A stretch of DNA of 45,453 nt from an uncultured Lachnospiraceae bacterium (GTDB taxonomy: Bacteria > Bacillota_A > Clostridia > Lachnospirales > Lachnospiraceae): positions 1-45,453 of the forward strand of contig CAJLNC010000012.1 of assembly GCA_905207905.1 (NCBI GenBank), written 5' to 3'. A model generated the notes under the pieces. The model was not told the DNA's origin, did no database searches, and saw only the letters and a list, made by a program, of their open reading frames with translations. Position numbers and translations under genes: made by a program. Below are positions 7,546 through 16,200 of the stretch, piece after piece (position 1 is the stretch's first letter; the number at the start of each line of letters is the position of its first letter).

Positions 7546-8913
7546 ATGCTGAATGATTTGGATAGAAAAGACAGAGACGGCCGCTTGGAGGAGTTGGTTC
7601 GTTATTGTTTGATTTCCGGTGCATTGGATTTAGATCTGTATCAGAAGTATGATGTGAAGAGAGGACTTCGAGAATCCAATGGTAAGGGCGTACTGACGGG
7701 TCTTACGGAAATTTCAGATGTAATCGGACATAAAACTGTAGACGGAGAGAATGTTCCGGTAGACGGAGAACTGTACTATCAAGGGTATGCGGTGAGTGAT
7801 CTGATTAAGGGATTTGAAAACCGACGGTTTAATTTTGAGGATATTACGTATCTGCTTTTGTTTGGAGCGCTTCCCAATAAAACTCAGCTTCGCACCTTTA
7901 TTGATCTTATTGGGAAATACAGAGATCTGCCCAGCAAGTTTGTGCGGGATGTGATTATGAAGGCTCCCAGCGCCAATATTATGAACGGGCTGCAAAAAAG
8001 CGTGTTGACACTTTATTCCTACGATGAAAATCCAGATGATACGTCTATTCCCAATGTGCTGCGCCAGTCACTGACTCTGATCGGAACGATGCCTCTGATC
8101 TCGGTCTACGGATACCATGCATACCAGCATTATAATAATGACAAGAGCCTGGTGATACGCTATCCAAAGCCGGAGCTTTCCACAGCAGAGAATATTCTCA
8201 GAATGATGAGAGACGACGGAGCTTACACAGAACTGGAAGCCAGAGTACTGGATATTGCCCTGGTACTTCACGCAGAGCACGGCGGTGGTAATAACTCGAC
8301 GTTTACCACGCATGTAGTGTCTTCCACAGGAACGGATACCTATTCTGCGGTGGCGGCTTCTCTGGGATCCTTGAAAGGCCCCAAACACGGCGGAGCCAAC
8401 CTGAAGGTAGAAAATATGTTTGCAGATATCCGGGCCAATGTAGACAATCTGGAGGATGAGAGCGCTCTGCGGGAGTATCTTCAGAAGATTATTGATAAGA
8501 AGGCCTTTGACCGCAGCGGGCTGATTTATGGTATGGGACATGCGGTTTATACCTTGTCAGATCCCAGGGCGGTGATCTTGAAAGAGTATGCAAGAAGCCT
8601 TTCAGAAGAAAAGGGACTTCAGGAGGAATTCCATTTTTATGAATCTGTGGAACGCATCGGCTCAGAGCTTTTGACGGCTCACAAAAAGCTGTCCAAGCCC
8701 ATCTGCTGCAACGTAGATTTTTACAGCGGATTTGTGTATTCTATGTTGGGAATTCCTACTCAGCTGTTTACGCCGATCTTTGCGATCTCCCGTATTTCCG
8801 GCTGGTGCGCTCACCGGATAGAAGAGCTGGTGAATGAAGGGAAGATCATCCGTCCGGCTTACAAGTATGTGGGCCATCACAGGGAGTATGTGGGGCTGGA
8901 GGAGAGAGAGTAA
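7546..8913 (+). CDS. gltA: Citrate synthase
   Basis: 455 residues. Condenses acetyl-CoA and oxaloacetate to citrate in the cytosol. The three catalytic residues are visible: His245 in HAEHGGGNNST, His332 in GMGHAVYTLSDPRA and Asp391 in CNVDFYSG; SLKGPKHGGAN is the conserved CoA/oxaloacetate loop. The start at 7546 is preceded by GGAAGGGAGAG; the earlier in-frame TTG at 7486 lies in the -35 box. No aconitase or isocitrate dehydrogenase gene is next to it, so in this window it stands alone, probably feeding glutamate synthesis through an oxidative half-cycle. The sequence of about 450 residues with a 40-residue N-terminal extension fits the clostridial bacterial-type enzyme. Confidence 0.93.
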   Translation: MLNDLDRKDRDGRLEELVRYCLISGALDLDLYQKYDVKRGLRESNGKGVLTGLTEISDVIGHKTVDGENVPVDGELYYQGYAVSDLIKGFENRRFNFEDITYLLLFGALPNKTQLRTFIDLIGKYRDLPSKFVRDVIMKAPSANIMNGLQKSVLTLYSYDENPDDTSIPNVLRQSLTLIGTMPLISVYGYHAYQHYNNDKSLVIRYPKPELSTAENILRMMRDDGAYTELEARVLDIALVLHAEHGGGNNSTFTTHVVSSTGTDTYSAVAASLGSLKGPKHGGANLKVENMFADIRANVDNLEDESALREYLQKIIDKKAFDRSGLIYGMGHAVYTLSDPRAVILKEYARSLSEEKGLQEEFHFYESVERIGSELLTAHKKLSKPICCNVDFYSGFVYSMLGIPTQLFTPIFAISRISGWCAHRIEELVNEGKIIRPAYKYVGHHREYVGLEERE

Positions 8914-8920
8914 AAAGAGA

Positions 8921-9064
8921 GACGGTTCTGCATAGGCAATGTTATTCCAGTGGACAGTGAGCCAAGCCGCCGCATTTGTGCGGATGCTTGGCTCATTGCC
9001 GTCGTGGATTCGATTATGTTTGCAGATAGAACCGTCCGCGATCGTCTCTGCAGGCAGAACCGTG
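8921..9064. repeat. Palindromic intergenic element between convergent genes
   Basis: The core hairpin is 8959-8994: GAGCCAAGC pairs with GCTTGGCTC, then a 2x2 internal loop, then CCGCA-TTTG-TGCGG. Outside it, GACGGTTCT (8921-8929) is the inverse of AGAACCGTC (9028-9036), and a further copy GCAGAACCGT lies at 9054-9063. There is no T tract right after the hairpin, so it looks more like a REP/MITE-type palindrome than a plain terminator, though it could end both converging transcripts. Confidence 0.65.
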
Positions 9065-9078
9065 CGCTTTTTGGTTAC

Positions 9079-9618
9079 CTATATATTTTTGCCCATTGTG
9101 TACGCCTGTTCCATAGCGGCCGTGTTTTTGATTTCGCCCGCATCGTGAACGCCTTTTCCAATGATGACACCCTTTTCTACAGCCCCCTCTACGCAGTCTG
9201 CATAGCCACGGAAGCAGGCAAGCGTTGTATCTGCGGAAGACAATGTATCATCTGCCATTGTAACAATGTAATAAAATTCCTTGTTTTTGACTTCCAACCA
9301 TCTTGCTACCGTGCGATCAATAACTGCCTTCAGCTGTGCGTTAATGGAATAAAAATAAACAGGAGAACTAAGCACAATGACATCGGCATCGATCATTTTT
9401 TGTAAAATTTCCGTCATATCGTCTTTGTGCGCACATTCGCCATTATGGGTGGAACAATAATAGCATCCGGAACATGGAGCAATTTTTTTACTTGCCACTC
9501 TGATTTTTTCTGCTTCATTGCCGCTTTCTGCGACACCACGCATAAATTCATCACATAACAAATCAGAATTACCGTTCTTTCTCGGACTTCCTGACAAAAT
9601 CAACACTTTTTTACTCAT
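9079..9618 (-). CDS. NADPH-dependent FMN reductase / flavodoxin-fold protein with four-cysteine motif
   Basis: 179 residues. The FMN phosphate-binding loop GSPRKNGNS is at residues 10-18. A cysteine cluster C-x2-C-x2-C-x6-C (CSGCYYCSTHNGEC, about residues 49-62) resembles the compact cluster-binding motif of iron-sulfur flavoproteins, and SSPVYFYSINAQLK is the second flavin loop. Expected role: cytosolic flavin or quinone/FMN reduction, possibly with a 4Fe-4S cluster. Its AAGGAG ribosome binding site overlaps the stop codon of the preceding aldo-keto reductase gene (11-base gap), so translation is probably coupled. It is the last gene of a three-gene minus-strand redox operon. Confidence 0.88.
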   Translation of the reverse strand: MSKKVLILSGSPRKNGNSDLLCDEFMRGVAESGNEAEKIRVASKKIAPCSGCYYCSTHNGECAHKDDMTEILQKMIDADVIVLSSPVYFYSINAQLKAVIDRTVARWLEVKNKEFYYIVTMADDTLSSADTTLACFRGYADCVEGAVEKGVIIGKGVHDAGEIKNTAAMEQAYTMGKNI

Positions 9619-9629
9619 AGAGATTCTCC

Positions 9630-10916
9630 TTACCAGTTTTTCTTTTCTTCTTTACAATGATTCTGTTTTTTGCGTTCCTCTACCATTTTTACAAACCACT
9701 CTACCATAGCAGGATCATAGTGAGAGAAGAAAGAACTTTCCTTTTTATCGAGATTCGCAATCTGTGCCATTTCTTCGTCGGTCAGCTCAAAATCAAATAC
9801 CTGAAGGTTTTCTTTCATCCGCTGGATATGGGTTGATTTTGGAATGACAACGATTCCTCTTTGCAGATGCCAGCGAAGGATAACCTGTGCAGGTGTTTTT
9901 CCGTATTTTTCGCCAATCATTTTTAATTCCGGCAGTTCAAACATACCGCCTCTGCCCTCTCCGAAGGGCGCCCATGCTTCTAATTGTAACCCATATTTTT
10001 CGTTCCACTGCTTTGCAGTTTCCTGCTGATTGTGGGGATGAATTTCAATCTGATTTACCATAGGCTTAATTCTGGAAAAAGATGCCATATCTACCATACG
10101 GTCGGGATAGAAATTGGAAATTCCGATTGCCCGGAGTTTACCGGCTTCATAAAGTTCTTCCAATGCTCTCCATGCACCATAGTAATCCCCAAACGGCTGA
10201 TGAAGCAGCATCAGATCAATGTAATCTGTTTTCAATTTTTCCATAGATATCAGAACGCTTTTTTTACATTCTTCATATCCGTAATGTTCAATCCACACTT
10301 TTGAAGTCAGAAAAATTTCTTCTCTTGGTATGCCGGATTTTTCAATGGCACTTCCGACCTCTTCTTCATTAAAATAACTTTGTGCGGTATCAATGGAACG
10401 GTATCCTGCTTTCAGAGCATCCAGTACACAGCGTTCACATTCTTCTTTTGTCACTTGATAGACGCCATATCCAAGCTGCGGCATCCTTACGCCGTTTGAT
10501 AAAGTAACGTACATCATATCGGAAAAAGCAGTATTCGGTTCTCCAATAGGGAAAACCCTAGAGTTTTCATGTTCCTGACTTTCTTCTGGAACACTCGAAA
10601 CGCTCCAGATTTCTTTTGCTAATCGAAACGCTGCCCACGCCTTTGGCCAGCCTGCATAAAAGGCTGCGTGAGTTAAGAGTTCTGCGATCTCGGTTTTTGT
10701 AATTCCATTTTCTTTTGCTGTTTTCAAATGATGTTCTAAGGAACTGTCACAAATCCCCTGTGCCATCAAAGCTGTAACCGTAACCAGAGAGCGGTCGCGG
10801 GCGGACAACTTATCATTTCTTGCCCACACTTCTCCGAAAAGGACATCATCGTTTAATTGGGCAAATTTTGGCGCAAATGTTCCCAACGCATCTCTGCCTG
10901 CTGTAATTTTTTTCAT
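9630..10916 (-). CDS. Carboxymuconolactone decarboxylase-like domain fused to aldo/keto reductase
   Basis: 428 residues in one uninterrupted frame. Residues 1-105 are a CMD/AhpD-like domain (LSARDRSLVTVTALMAQG, then C56 and HH62-63, then AAFYAGWPKAWAAF). A 30-residue linker contains FPIGEPN, which in relatives leads into a cupin domain. Residues 135-428 are an aldo/keto reductase with the full tetrad Asp176, Tyr181, Lys206 and His239 and the cofactor segment GISNFYP. The enzyme should reduce aldehydes or ketones with NADPH; the CMD part may act in peroxide or thiol redox chemistry, inferred only. RBS AGGTGA overlaps the end of the flavodoxin remnant. The fusion could have arisen by loss of an intervening cupin segment. 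Confidence 0.88.
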   Translation of the reverse strand: MKKITAGRDALGTFAPKFAQLNDDVLFGEVWARNDKLSARDRSLVTVTALMAQGICDSSLEHHLKTAKENGITKTEIAELLTHAAFYAGWPKAWAAFRLAKEIWSVSSVPEESQEHENSRVFPIGEPNTAFSDMMYVTLSNGVRMPQLGYGVYQVTKEECERCVLDALKAGYRSIDTAQSYFNEEEVGSAIEKSGIPREEIFLTSKVWIEHYGYEECKKSVLISMEKLKTDYIDLMLLHQPFGDYYGAWRALEELYEAGKLRAIGISNFYPDRMVDMASFSRIKPMVNQIEIHPHNQQETAKQWNEKYGLQLEAWAPFGEGRGGMFELPELKMIGEKYGKTPAQVILRWHLQRGIVVIPKSTHIQRMKENLQVFDFELTDEEMAQIANLDKKESSFFSHYDPAMVEWFVKMVEERKKQNHCKEEKKNW

Positions 10917-10929
10917 ACGTTTATTTCAC

Positions 10930-11316
10930 CTAACTTTCTATTTCTTTTCTGGAATTTTTGACACGGCTGCCATAAATGGCAAGCCCCTTTTCAACGGCTG
11001 CATTTGGACAAAGCTTTTTAATATGAGAAATACTGCTGCCCATTCCACCTCCTTCATGTGTGCAGAGGGGGTTGATGATTTTCCCGGAGAAGTCAAAATG
11101 TTCCAAAAATGTGAATACTGCCATTGGCATGGTGCTCCAATAATTTGGATATCCAAGATAAATCACATCATAATCATTCATCGAATCCGGATAGTATTTC
11201 AGTTTTGGTCTGGCATTTTTCTGCTGATCGGCTTTTGCCTCGGCAGTACAGTCGTTATACTTTTCTTTGGCTGTAATCAGCATAACACACCGGTACGTTG
11301 ACATGGAATCTCCCAT
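10930..11316 (-). pseudogene. Flavodoxin lacking its N-terminal FMN-binding loop (5'-truncated)
   Basis: The frame gives at most 128 residues (ATG at 11316, or 11304). Two flavodoxin loops are clear: YLGYPNYWSTMPMAVFTFLE and THEGGGMGSS, and the C-terminal GLAIYGSRVKN fits the family. Complete homologs are about 160-180 residues and begin with a strand plus a (T/S)xTGNT phosphate loop; here these are missing, replaced by MSTYRCVMLITAKEKY. The divergent LysR start is only 42 bases away, leaving no room for the missing 120-150 bases. A deletion that joined the regulator's promoter region to the middle of the flavodoxin gene explains this. The product probably cannot bind FMN normally. Confidence 0.7.
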
Positions 11317-11329
11317 ATGTTATCATTGC

Positions 11330-11346
11330 ATAAACTAAAAGTTTAT
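11330..11346. promoter_or_regulatory. Palindromic site in the LysR/flavodoxin divergent region
   Basis: ATAAACT-AAA-AGTTTAT is a 7-bp perfect inverted repeat with a 3-base spacer in the 42 bases between the divergent genes. It is a plausible LysR-type binding site. Its position directly before the LysR start suggests autoregulation. Confidence 0.5.
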
Positions 11347-11358
11347 ATGAGGTGCGCC

Positions 11359-12267
11359 ATGTACAATCCATTGCTTACTACCTTTTTAGCAGTGACAGAG
11401 TGTGGAAGTTTCACAAAAGCGGCAGAAAAGCTGTTTATTTCTCCCACTGCTGTGATGAAACAGATGAACAGTCTGGAGGAACATCTGAACCTAAAATTGA
11501 TAGAAAGAATGTCTGTCGGAGTTCGCCTGACGCCTGCGGGGGAAGTGATCTGCCGCAACGCAAAGTTTATGATAGATTATTCAGAAAAATCGATTGCAGA
11601 GGCGGCGGCTGCATCGGGAAAATGTGATACGACCTTTTGCGTTGGAACTTCCATGTTGAATCCCGCAAAACCTTTTATGGATTTATGGTATAAGCTCAGT
11701 CATCATTTTCCGGAATATAAGCTGCATCTTGTACCGTTTGAGGATAACCATGAGGGAATTTTGTCTGAAATAAAGAAACTGGGCGAAAAATTCGATTTTC
11801 TGATCGGTGTCTGTGATTCAAAAGCCTGGCTGTCTCTTTGTAATTTTCTTCCTCTTGGCAGGTATCAAAAGATGGTTGCCGTATCCTGTGAGCATCCTCT
11901 GGCAAAAAAATCCTGTCTTGATATTCAGGATTTATATGGGCAGACACTTATGATGGTCAGCAAAGGAGATTCTGGTGTGAATGACTTTATTCGCAATGAT
12001 CTGGAAAAGAATCATCCGCAGATTCAAATTGAAGATACGCCGTATTTTTATGATTTGTCTGTATTTAATCGCTGTGCAGAAACAGGAAATGTTCTGCTTA
12101 CGATTGAGTGCTGGCAGGATGTTCATCCTGGACTTGTATCCATTCCGGTTCATTGGGATTACAGCATTCCTTATGGACTGTTGTACAGCCTTCATGCGGA
12201 TGACGATGTTTTAAAACTGGTTCACATTGCAGAAAAGCAAGTGGCTGAACGGGAAACCATAACTTAG
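11359..12267 (+). CDS. LysR-family transcriptional regulator
   Basis: 302 residues if ATG 11359 is the start (AGGTG just upstream); ATG 11347 is an alternative. The N-terminal winged helix is typical: FLAVTECGSFTKAAEKLFISP then VMKQMNSLEEHLNLKLIER. The rest is a periplasmic-binding-like effector domain. It is divergent from the flavodoxin remnant / aldo-keto reductase / FMN reductase operon across 42 bases, the classic LysR arrangement, so it probably controls that operon in response to a reactive or redox-related ligand. The effector is not predictable. Base composition here looks more AT-rich than the flanking genes, in keeping with an acquired block. Confidence 0.9.
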   Translation: MYNPLLTTFLAVTECGSFTKAAEKLFISPTAVMKQMNSLEEHLNLKLIERMSVGVRLTPAGEVICRNAKFMIDYSEKSIAEAAAASGKCDTTFCVGTSMLNPAKPFMDLWYKLSHHFPEYKLHLVPFEDNHEGILSEIKKLGEKFDFLIGVCDSKAWLSLCNFLPLGRYQKMVAVSCEHPLAKKSCLDIQDLYGQTLMMVSKGDSGVNDFIRNDLEKNHPQIQIEDTPYFYDLSVFNRCAETGNVLLTIECWQDVHPGLVSIPVHWDYSIPYGLLYSLHADDDVLKLVHIAEKQVAERETIT

Positions 12268-12271
12268 TCTT

Positions 12272-12287
12272 CTGCCCGGAAGGGCAG
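12272..12287 (+). terminator. Short hairpin after the LysR gene
   Basis: CTGCCC-GGAA-GGGCAG is a perfect 6-bp stem 4 bases after the stop. It is not followed directly by a T tract (a CCTTTT comes 16 bases later), so termination is uncertain. Confidence 0.4.
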
Positions 12288-12341
12288 GCTGCTTATGAGG
12301 GCGTCCTTTTAATTCTTCACAAAAAGTTTAGGAACCCCTAC

Positions 12342-12370
12342 TTGTCGGAGCCCGGATTCTATTTTATACT
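12342..12370 (+). promoter_or_regulatory. Promoter of the ABC/FtsX operon
   Basis: TTGTCG (12342-12347), 17-base spacer, TATACT (12365-12370). Transcription would start near 12377, giving a leader of about 137 bases. Confidence 0.65.
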
Positions 12371-12376
12371 ATTAGC

Positions 12377-12513
12377 ATCCGTGTACATAGGGCAACACCG
12401 GACGCACGCAGAGTGAAAGCAACGCAGACAGGAAACGAAAGTGGCTCTTTTCTGACCGTATTGTTCCATGTACACGAATGTTATGATCAGGTAAGAAAAG
12501 GGATGAGGCGTAC
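12377..12513 (+). other. Structured 5' leader of the ABC/FtsX operon
   Basis: CGTGTACAT (12380-12388) is perfectly complementary to ATGTACACG (12468-12476), and the pairing continues imperfectly inward (GGGCAACACCGG against CCGTATTGTTCC), forming a stem of about 20 bp that encloses about 55 bases. It fits no riboswitch class known to me. It may be a cis-regulatory RNA or a binding site for a regulator. Confidence 0.5.
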
Positions 12514-13230
12514 ATGAAGACAAGACAAGAGGATTTTGTGAAGTTGACAGACGTGACCAAGGTCTACCAGATGGGAGAGGTGGCGATCCGGGCGGTGGAC
12601 GGCATCAATATGACGATATCCAAAGGGGAATTTGCCGTGGTAGTGGGCCCCAGCGGAGCGGGAAAAACGACGGTGCTGAATATTCTGGGCGGAATGGATA
12701 CGGTTTCCAGCGGATCAGTCTGGGTGGATGGGGCGAATATTGCCAAATACAATCAGAAAAAGCTGACCAAGTACCGCAGGGATGATATTGGTTTTGTGTT
12801 TCAATTTTATAATCTGATTCCTAATCTGACGGCTTTAGAGAACGTGGAGCTGGCGCTTCAGATCTGTAAAAATCCGCTGGATGCCAGGACTGTGCTGGAG
12901 GAGGTAGGATTGGGAGAACGGCTGATGAATTTTCCTGCCCAGCTTTCCGGCGGCGAGCAGCAGCGGGTGTCCATCGCCAGGGCACTGGCCAAGAATCCCA
13001 AACTGCTTTTGTGCGATGAGCCTACGGGAGCGTTGGACTATCAGACTGGTAAGGCAATCCTGAAGCTTCTGCAGGATATGTGCCGGGAAAAAGGTATGAC
13101 GGTGATTGTGATCACCCACAACTCTGCCATTGCGCCTATGGCAGACCGGGTGATTAAGATAAAAAACGGGCAGGTGTCCAAGATGACGGTGAATGAAACC
13201 CCCGTTTCTGTGGAGACCATAGAGTGGTGA
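12514..13230 (+). CDS. ABC transporter ATP-binding protein (MacB/LolD/FtsE-like)
   Basis: 238 residues. Walker [10 protein letters not shown] (residues 45-53), Q-loop [20 protein letters not shown] typical of the MacB/LolD/FtsE clade, signature LSGGEQQR, Walker [13 protein letters not shown] and the switch His in VIVITHN are all present. It powers the FtsX-type permease encoded 4 bases downstream; such pairs act as mechanotransmitters or extruders rather than importers. RBS: AAGGGATGAGG. Expression probably depends on the promoter and structured leader just upstream. Confidence 0.93.
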   Translation: MKTRQEDFVKLTDVTKVYQMGEVAIRAVDGINMTISKGEFAVVVGPSGAGKTTVLNILGGMDTVSSGSVWVDGANIAKYNQKKLTKYRRDDIGFVFQFYNLIPNLTALENVELALQICKNPLDARTVLEEVGLGERLMNFPAQLSGGEQQRVSIARALAKNPKLLLCDEPTGALDYQTGKAILKLLQDMCREKGMTVIVITHNSAIAPMADRVIKIKNGQVSKMTVNETPVSVETIEW

Positions 13231-13234
13231 GTGA

Positions 13235-16200
13235 ATGATGAAGAAGAGAGCGCTGAAAAAAGATTTTCGCATGGAGATCAAAAAGAGCCTGAACCGCTTC
13301 CTGTCCATCTTTTTTATAGTTGCCATGGGAGTGGCATTTTTTTCAGGTATTCAGGCATCTGCACCGGATCTTCGGATTACGGGAGATGCCTATTTCGATG
13401 AGACGAATTTAATGGATATACGGGTAGTGGGCACCCTTGGGCTGACCGATCAGGATATGGAGGCATTAGGCGCGCTGGAGGGTGTGGAAACTGTGACTCC
13501 TGGCTATATGACCGATGCCTTAAGCGGCGAGGGGGAGAATCAGAAGGTACTTCATATAGAGGCCATCCTGGATCAGGTCAACCAGCCTTCGCTGGCAGAG
13601 GGAAGCATGCCAAAGCAAAAGGGAGAGTGTTTCCTGGACAAGGATTATGCAGATAAAATGGGATACCAGATCGGAGATCAGGTGGAGGTATCCTTTCCTG
13701 AAGATACCGATTCTATGTTAAAGAGCAGTACGTTTACCATTGTCGGGACAGGATACAGTTCTGCTTATCTTTCTTTTGCCAGGGGCAGTTCCACTTTGGG
13801 AAACGGAGAAGTAGCAGGGTTTATGTATCTGCTTCCGGAGGATTTTGACAGTGAGGTTTATACAGTGGCCTATCTGACCGTGTCCGGGGCAAAGGAGCTT
13901 CAGGCCTACAGTGAGGAATACGAGGCGCTGGTGGATCAGGTGCTGGCTGCTGCAGATGGGATTGAACAGGTGCGCTGTCAGGCCAGGTATGAGGAAGTGA
14001 TGGATGAGGCCAACCAGGAACTTTCTGACGCTAAGAAAGAGCTGGCGGACGGGGAACAAAAACTGGCAGATGCCAAAGAGGAATTGGAGGACGGAAAGGC
14101 AGAAGCAGAGTCAGAACTGACAAAGGCCAGGGAAGATCTGGAGACAGGAGAATCTGAACTGGAATCCGGAAAAGAAGAGTTGACAGATTCGAAGGAAGAA
14201 TTAGAGGATGCCAGGAGTCAGATCGCAGATGGGGAAGCGGAACTGGCGGCCAATGAAACAAAGCTAAATGACGGGTGGAGCCAGTTAAAAGACGGAGAGA
14301 GCCAGCTATCAGAGGCAGAGAGGCAGCTTGCCAGTCAGCAGGCGCAGTTTGACGAACAGGCTTCGGACAGCCAGAGCCGATTGGAAGAAGGGCAGAAGAA
14401 GCTGGAGGAGGCGATTCAGCAGTCCAGTGAAGCAGCCAGGACCCTGGAGGAGAAGAAAAAGCTGTATGAGGAAGGCGCGGCCGCTCTGGCAGAGGGAAAA
14501 ACGAAGTATCAGCAGGGTGAGGCAGCCTACGCAGCAGGATATGAACAGTACCAGCAGGGTGAGACAGCCTATGCAGCAGGATATGAACAGTACCAGCAGC
14601 AGGAGTCCGTCTATGAGGCAGGAAAGGCGGAACTGGATGCGGGGTACGCTGCATATGGGGAGCAGGAGTCTCTTTATCAGCAGGGAAAGCAGGCTTACGA
14701 GGAAGGAGCTGCCGCGCTGACCCAGATGGAGACAGAAAAAGTTCAGGCGCAGGATACGGCAAAGGAAATGCGCAGTGAAGCAGAGCGGCTTACAAAGGAA
14801 AATCAGGAGCTTCAGAAAGCTGTGGATGAGGCCAATGCTGCGCTGCCGGGCTTGGAACAGCAGCTGGGAGAGATTGACGGGATCCTTGCGGATTTAAACA
14901 GCAAAAAAGCGGAGCAGGTCAGCGCCAGGGAGCCAGTGCAGAAAAATCTGGACGATGTCAACAAAGCGCTGGGTGAGACTCAGCAAAAGCTGGACAGCGC
15001 CAATCAGGGGCTTTCGGATGCACAGATGGGATTAAACAGCGCAGGGGAAAATCTGGCTTCTGCCGAGACGGGATTAGCGGATGCCAAGGCAGGGCTTTCC
15101 ACTGCTCAGTCAGATCTGAGCGCAGTTGAAGCAGAGCTTTCCACTGCCCAGTCAGAGCTGGAGAAGGCGAAGGCGGAAGGCAATGAAGAGCTGGTAAAGC
15201 AGCTGGAAGCCAAAATAAAGATGTATCAGGAACAGATTGCCGGGTATCAGGCCCAGATTGCAAATTACAATGCCCAGATCGCGGATTACACGCAGCAGAT
15301 CGAAGTCTATAAGGGGCAGATCGCGGATTACACCAGCCGGATCCAGGATTACAAAAGTCAAATCGACGGCTATAACAGTGAAATTGGCGGTTATCGTACC
15401 CAGATCGCCCAGTATATGGATCAGATCGCAGTGTATGACAGTAAGATTGCGGAGTACGATATCCAGATTTCCTCAAAGCAGCAAGAGCGGGATCGCGTCC
15501 AGAGCCAGTATGATGACTTTCTGATTGCAGTGAAGCAGAATACGGAAACGATCCAGGAAAATCAGGCGGCTATTGAGACAGCCAATCAGGCTGCAGCAGC
15601 GGCAGAAAAAAAGGCGGCAGAGCTGGAGATTGCTATTTCTCAGCTCTTGGCGCAGCTGGAGACCAAAAAGCCGGAGCTTGAGAAGGCGGAGGCTGCTCTG
15701 GCACAGGCAAAGGCGGTTTTGGATTCTAAGAGTCAGGAATTGGCAGAAGGCAGAGAGAAGCTGGACGCAGCTAAGGCAGAGCTGGAGGCGAACCGGGAGC
15801 TTCTGGATGATTCGAAGGAGAAGCTGGAGGGAAGCCGTACCAGCCTGGATCAGGCCAGAGACGAGATTGAAAAAAGAACAGAGATGCTGAATGCAGCCAA
15901 GTCTCAGCTGGAGCAGGGGGCCCAGATGCTGGCGGATGGTCAGGCTCAGATCGAGGAGAACCGCAGAGAGCTGGAAGCGGGAAAACAGCAGCTGGAAGAT
16001 GCCAAGTCTCAGCTGGCCGCAGGCTGGCAGCAGATTAACAGTAATAAGGCAAAGCTTGCTTCCTCCCGGGAGGAGCTTTTGCGGGGGCAGGCACAGCTGG
16101 ATGAAGGACGCCAGACTCTGGCGGATTCCAGACAGAAGCTTGCAGACGGAGAACAGAAGATTGCGGAGGCGGAAGCCACAATCGCAGAAAATGAGCAGAA

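Noticed and set aside
9630..10916. Frameshift or two separate genes for CMD and aldo/keto reductase
   Set aside because: The frame is continuous, there is no stop or internal ribosome binding site at the junction, and both domains align in phase.
12386..12436. Possible c-di-GMP (GEMM) riboswitch, from GGGCAA and GGACGCA motifs
   Set aside because: The spacing and the GAAA-capped P1b hairpin required by the consensus are missing, and the major stem found here is different.
14031..14762. Minus-strand frame in the permease, and similar ones at 21418-21831 and 27249-27928
   Set aside because: They are shadows of repetitive or charged coding sequence on the plus strand.
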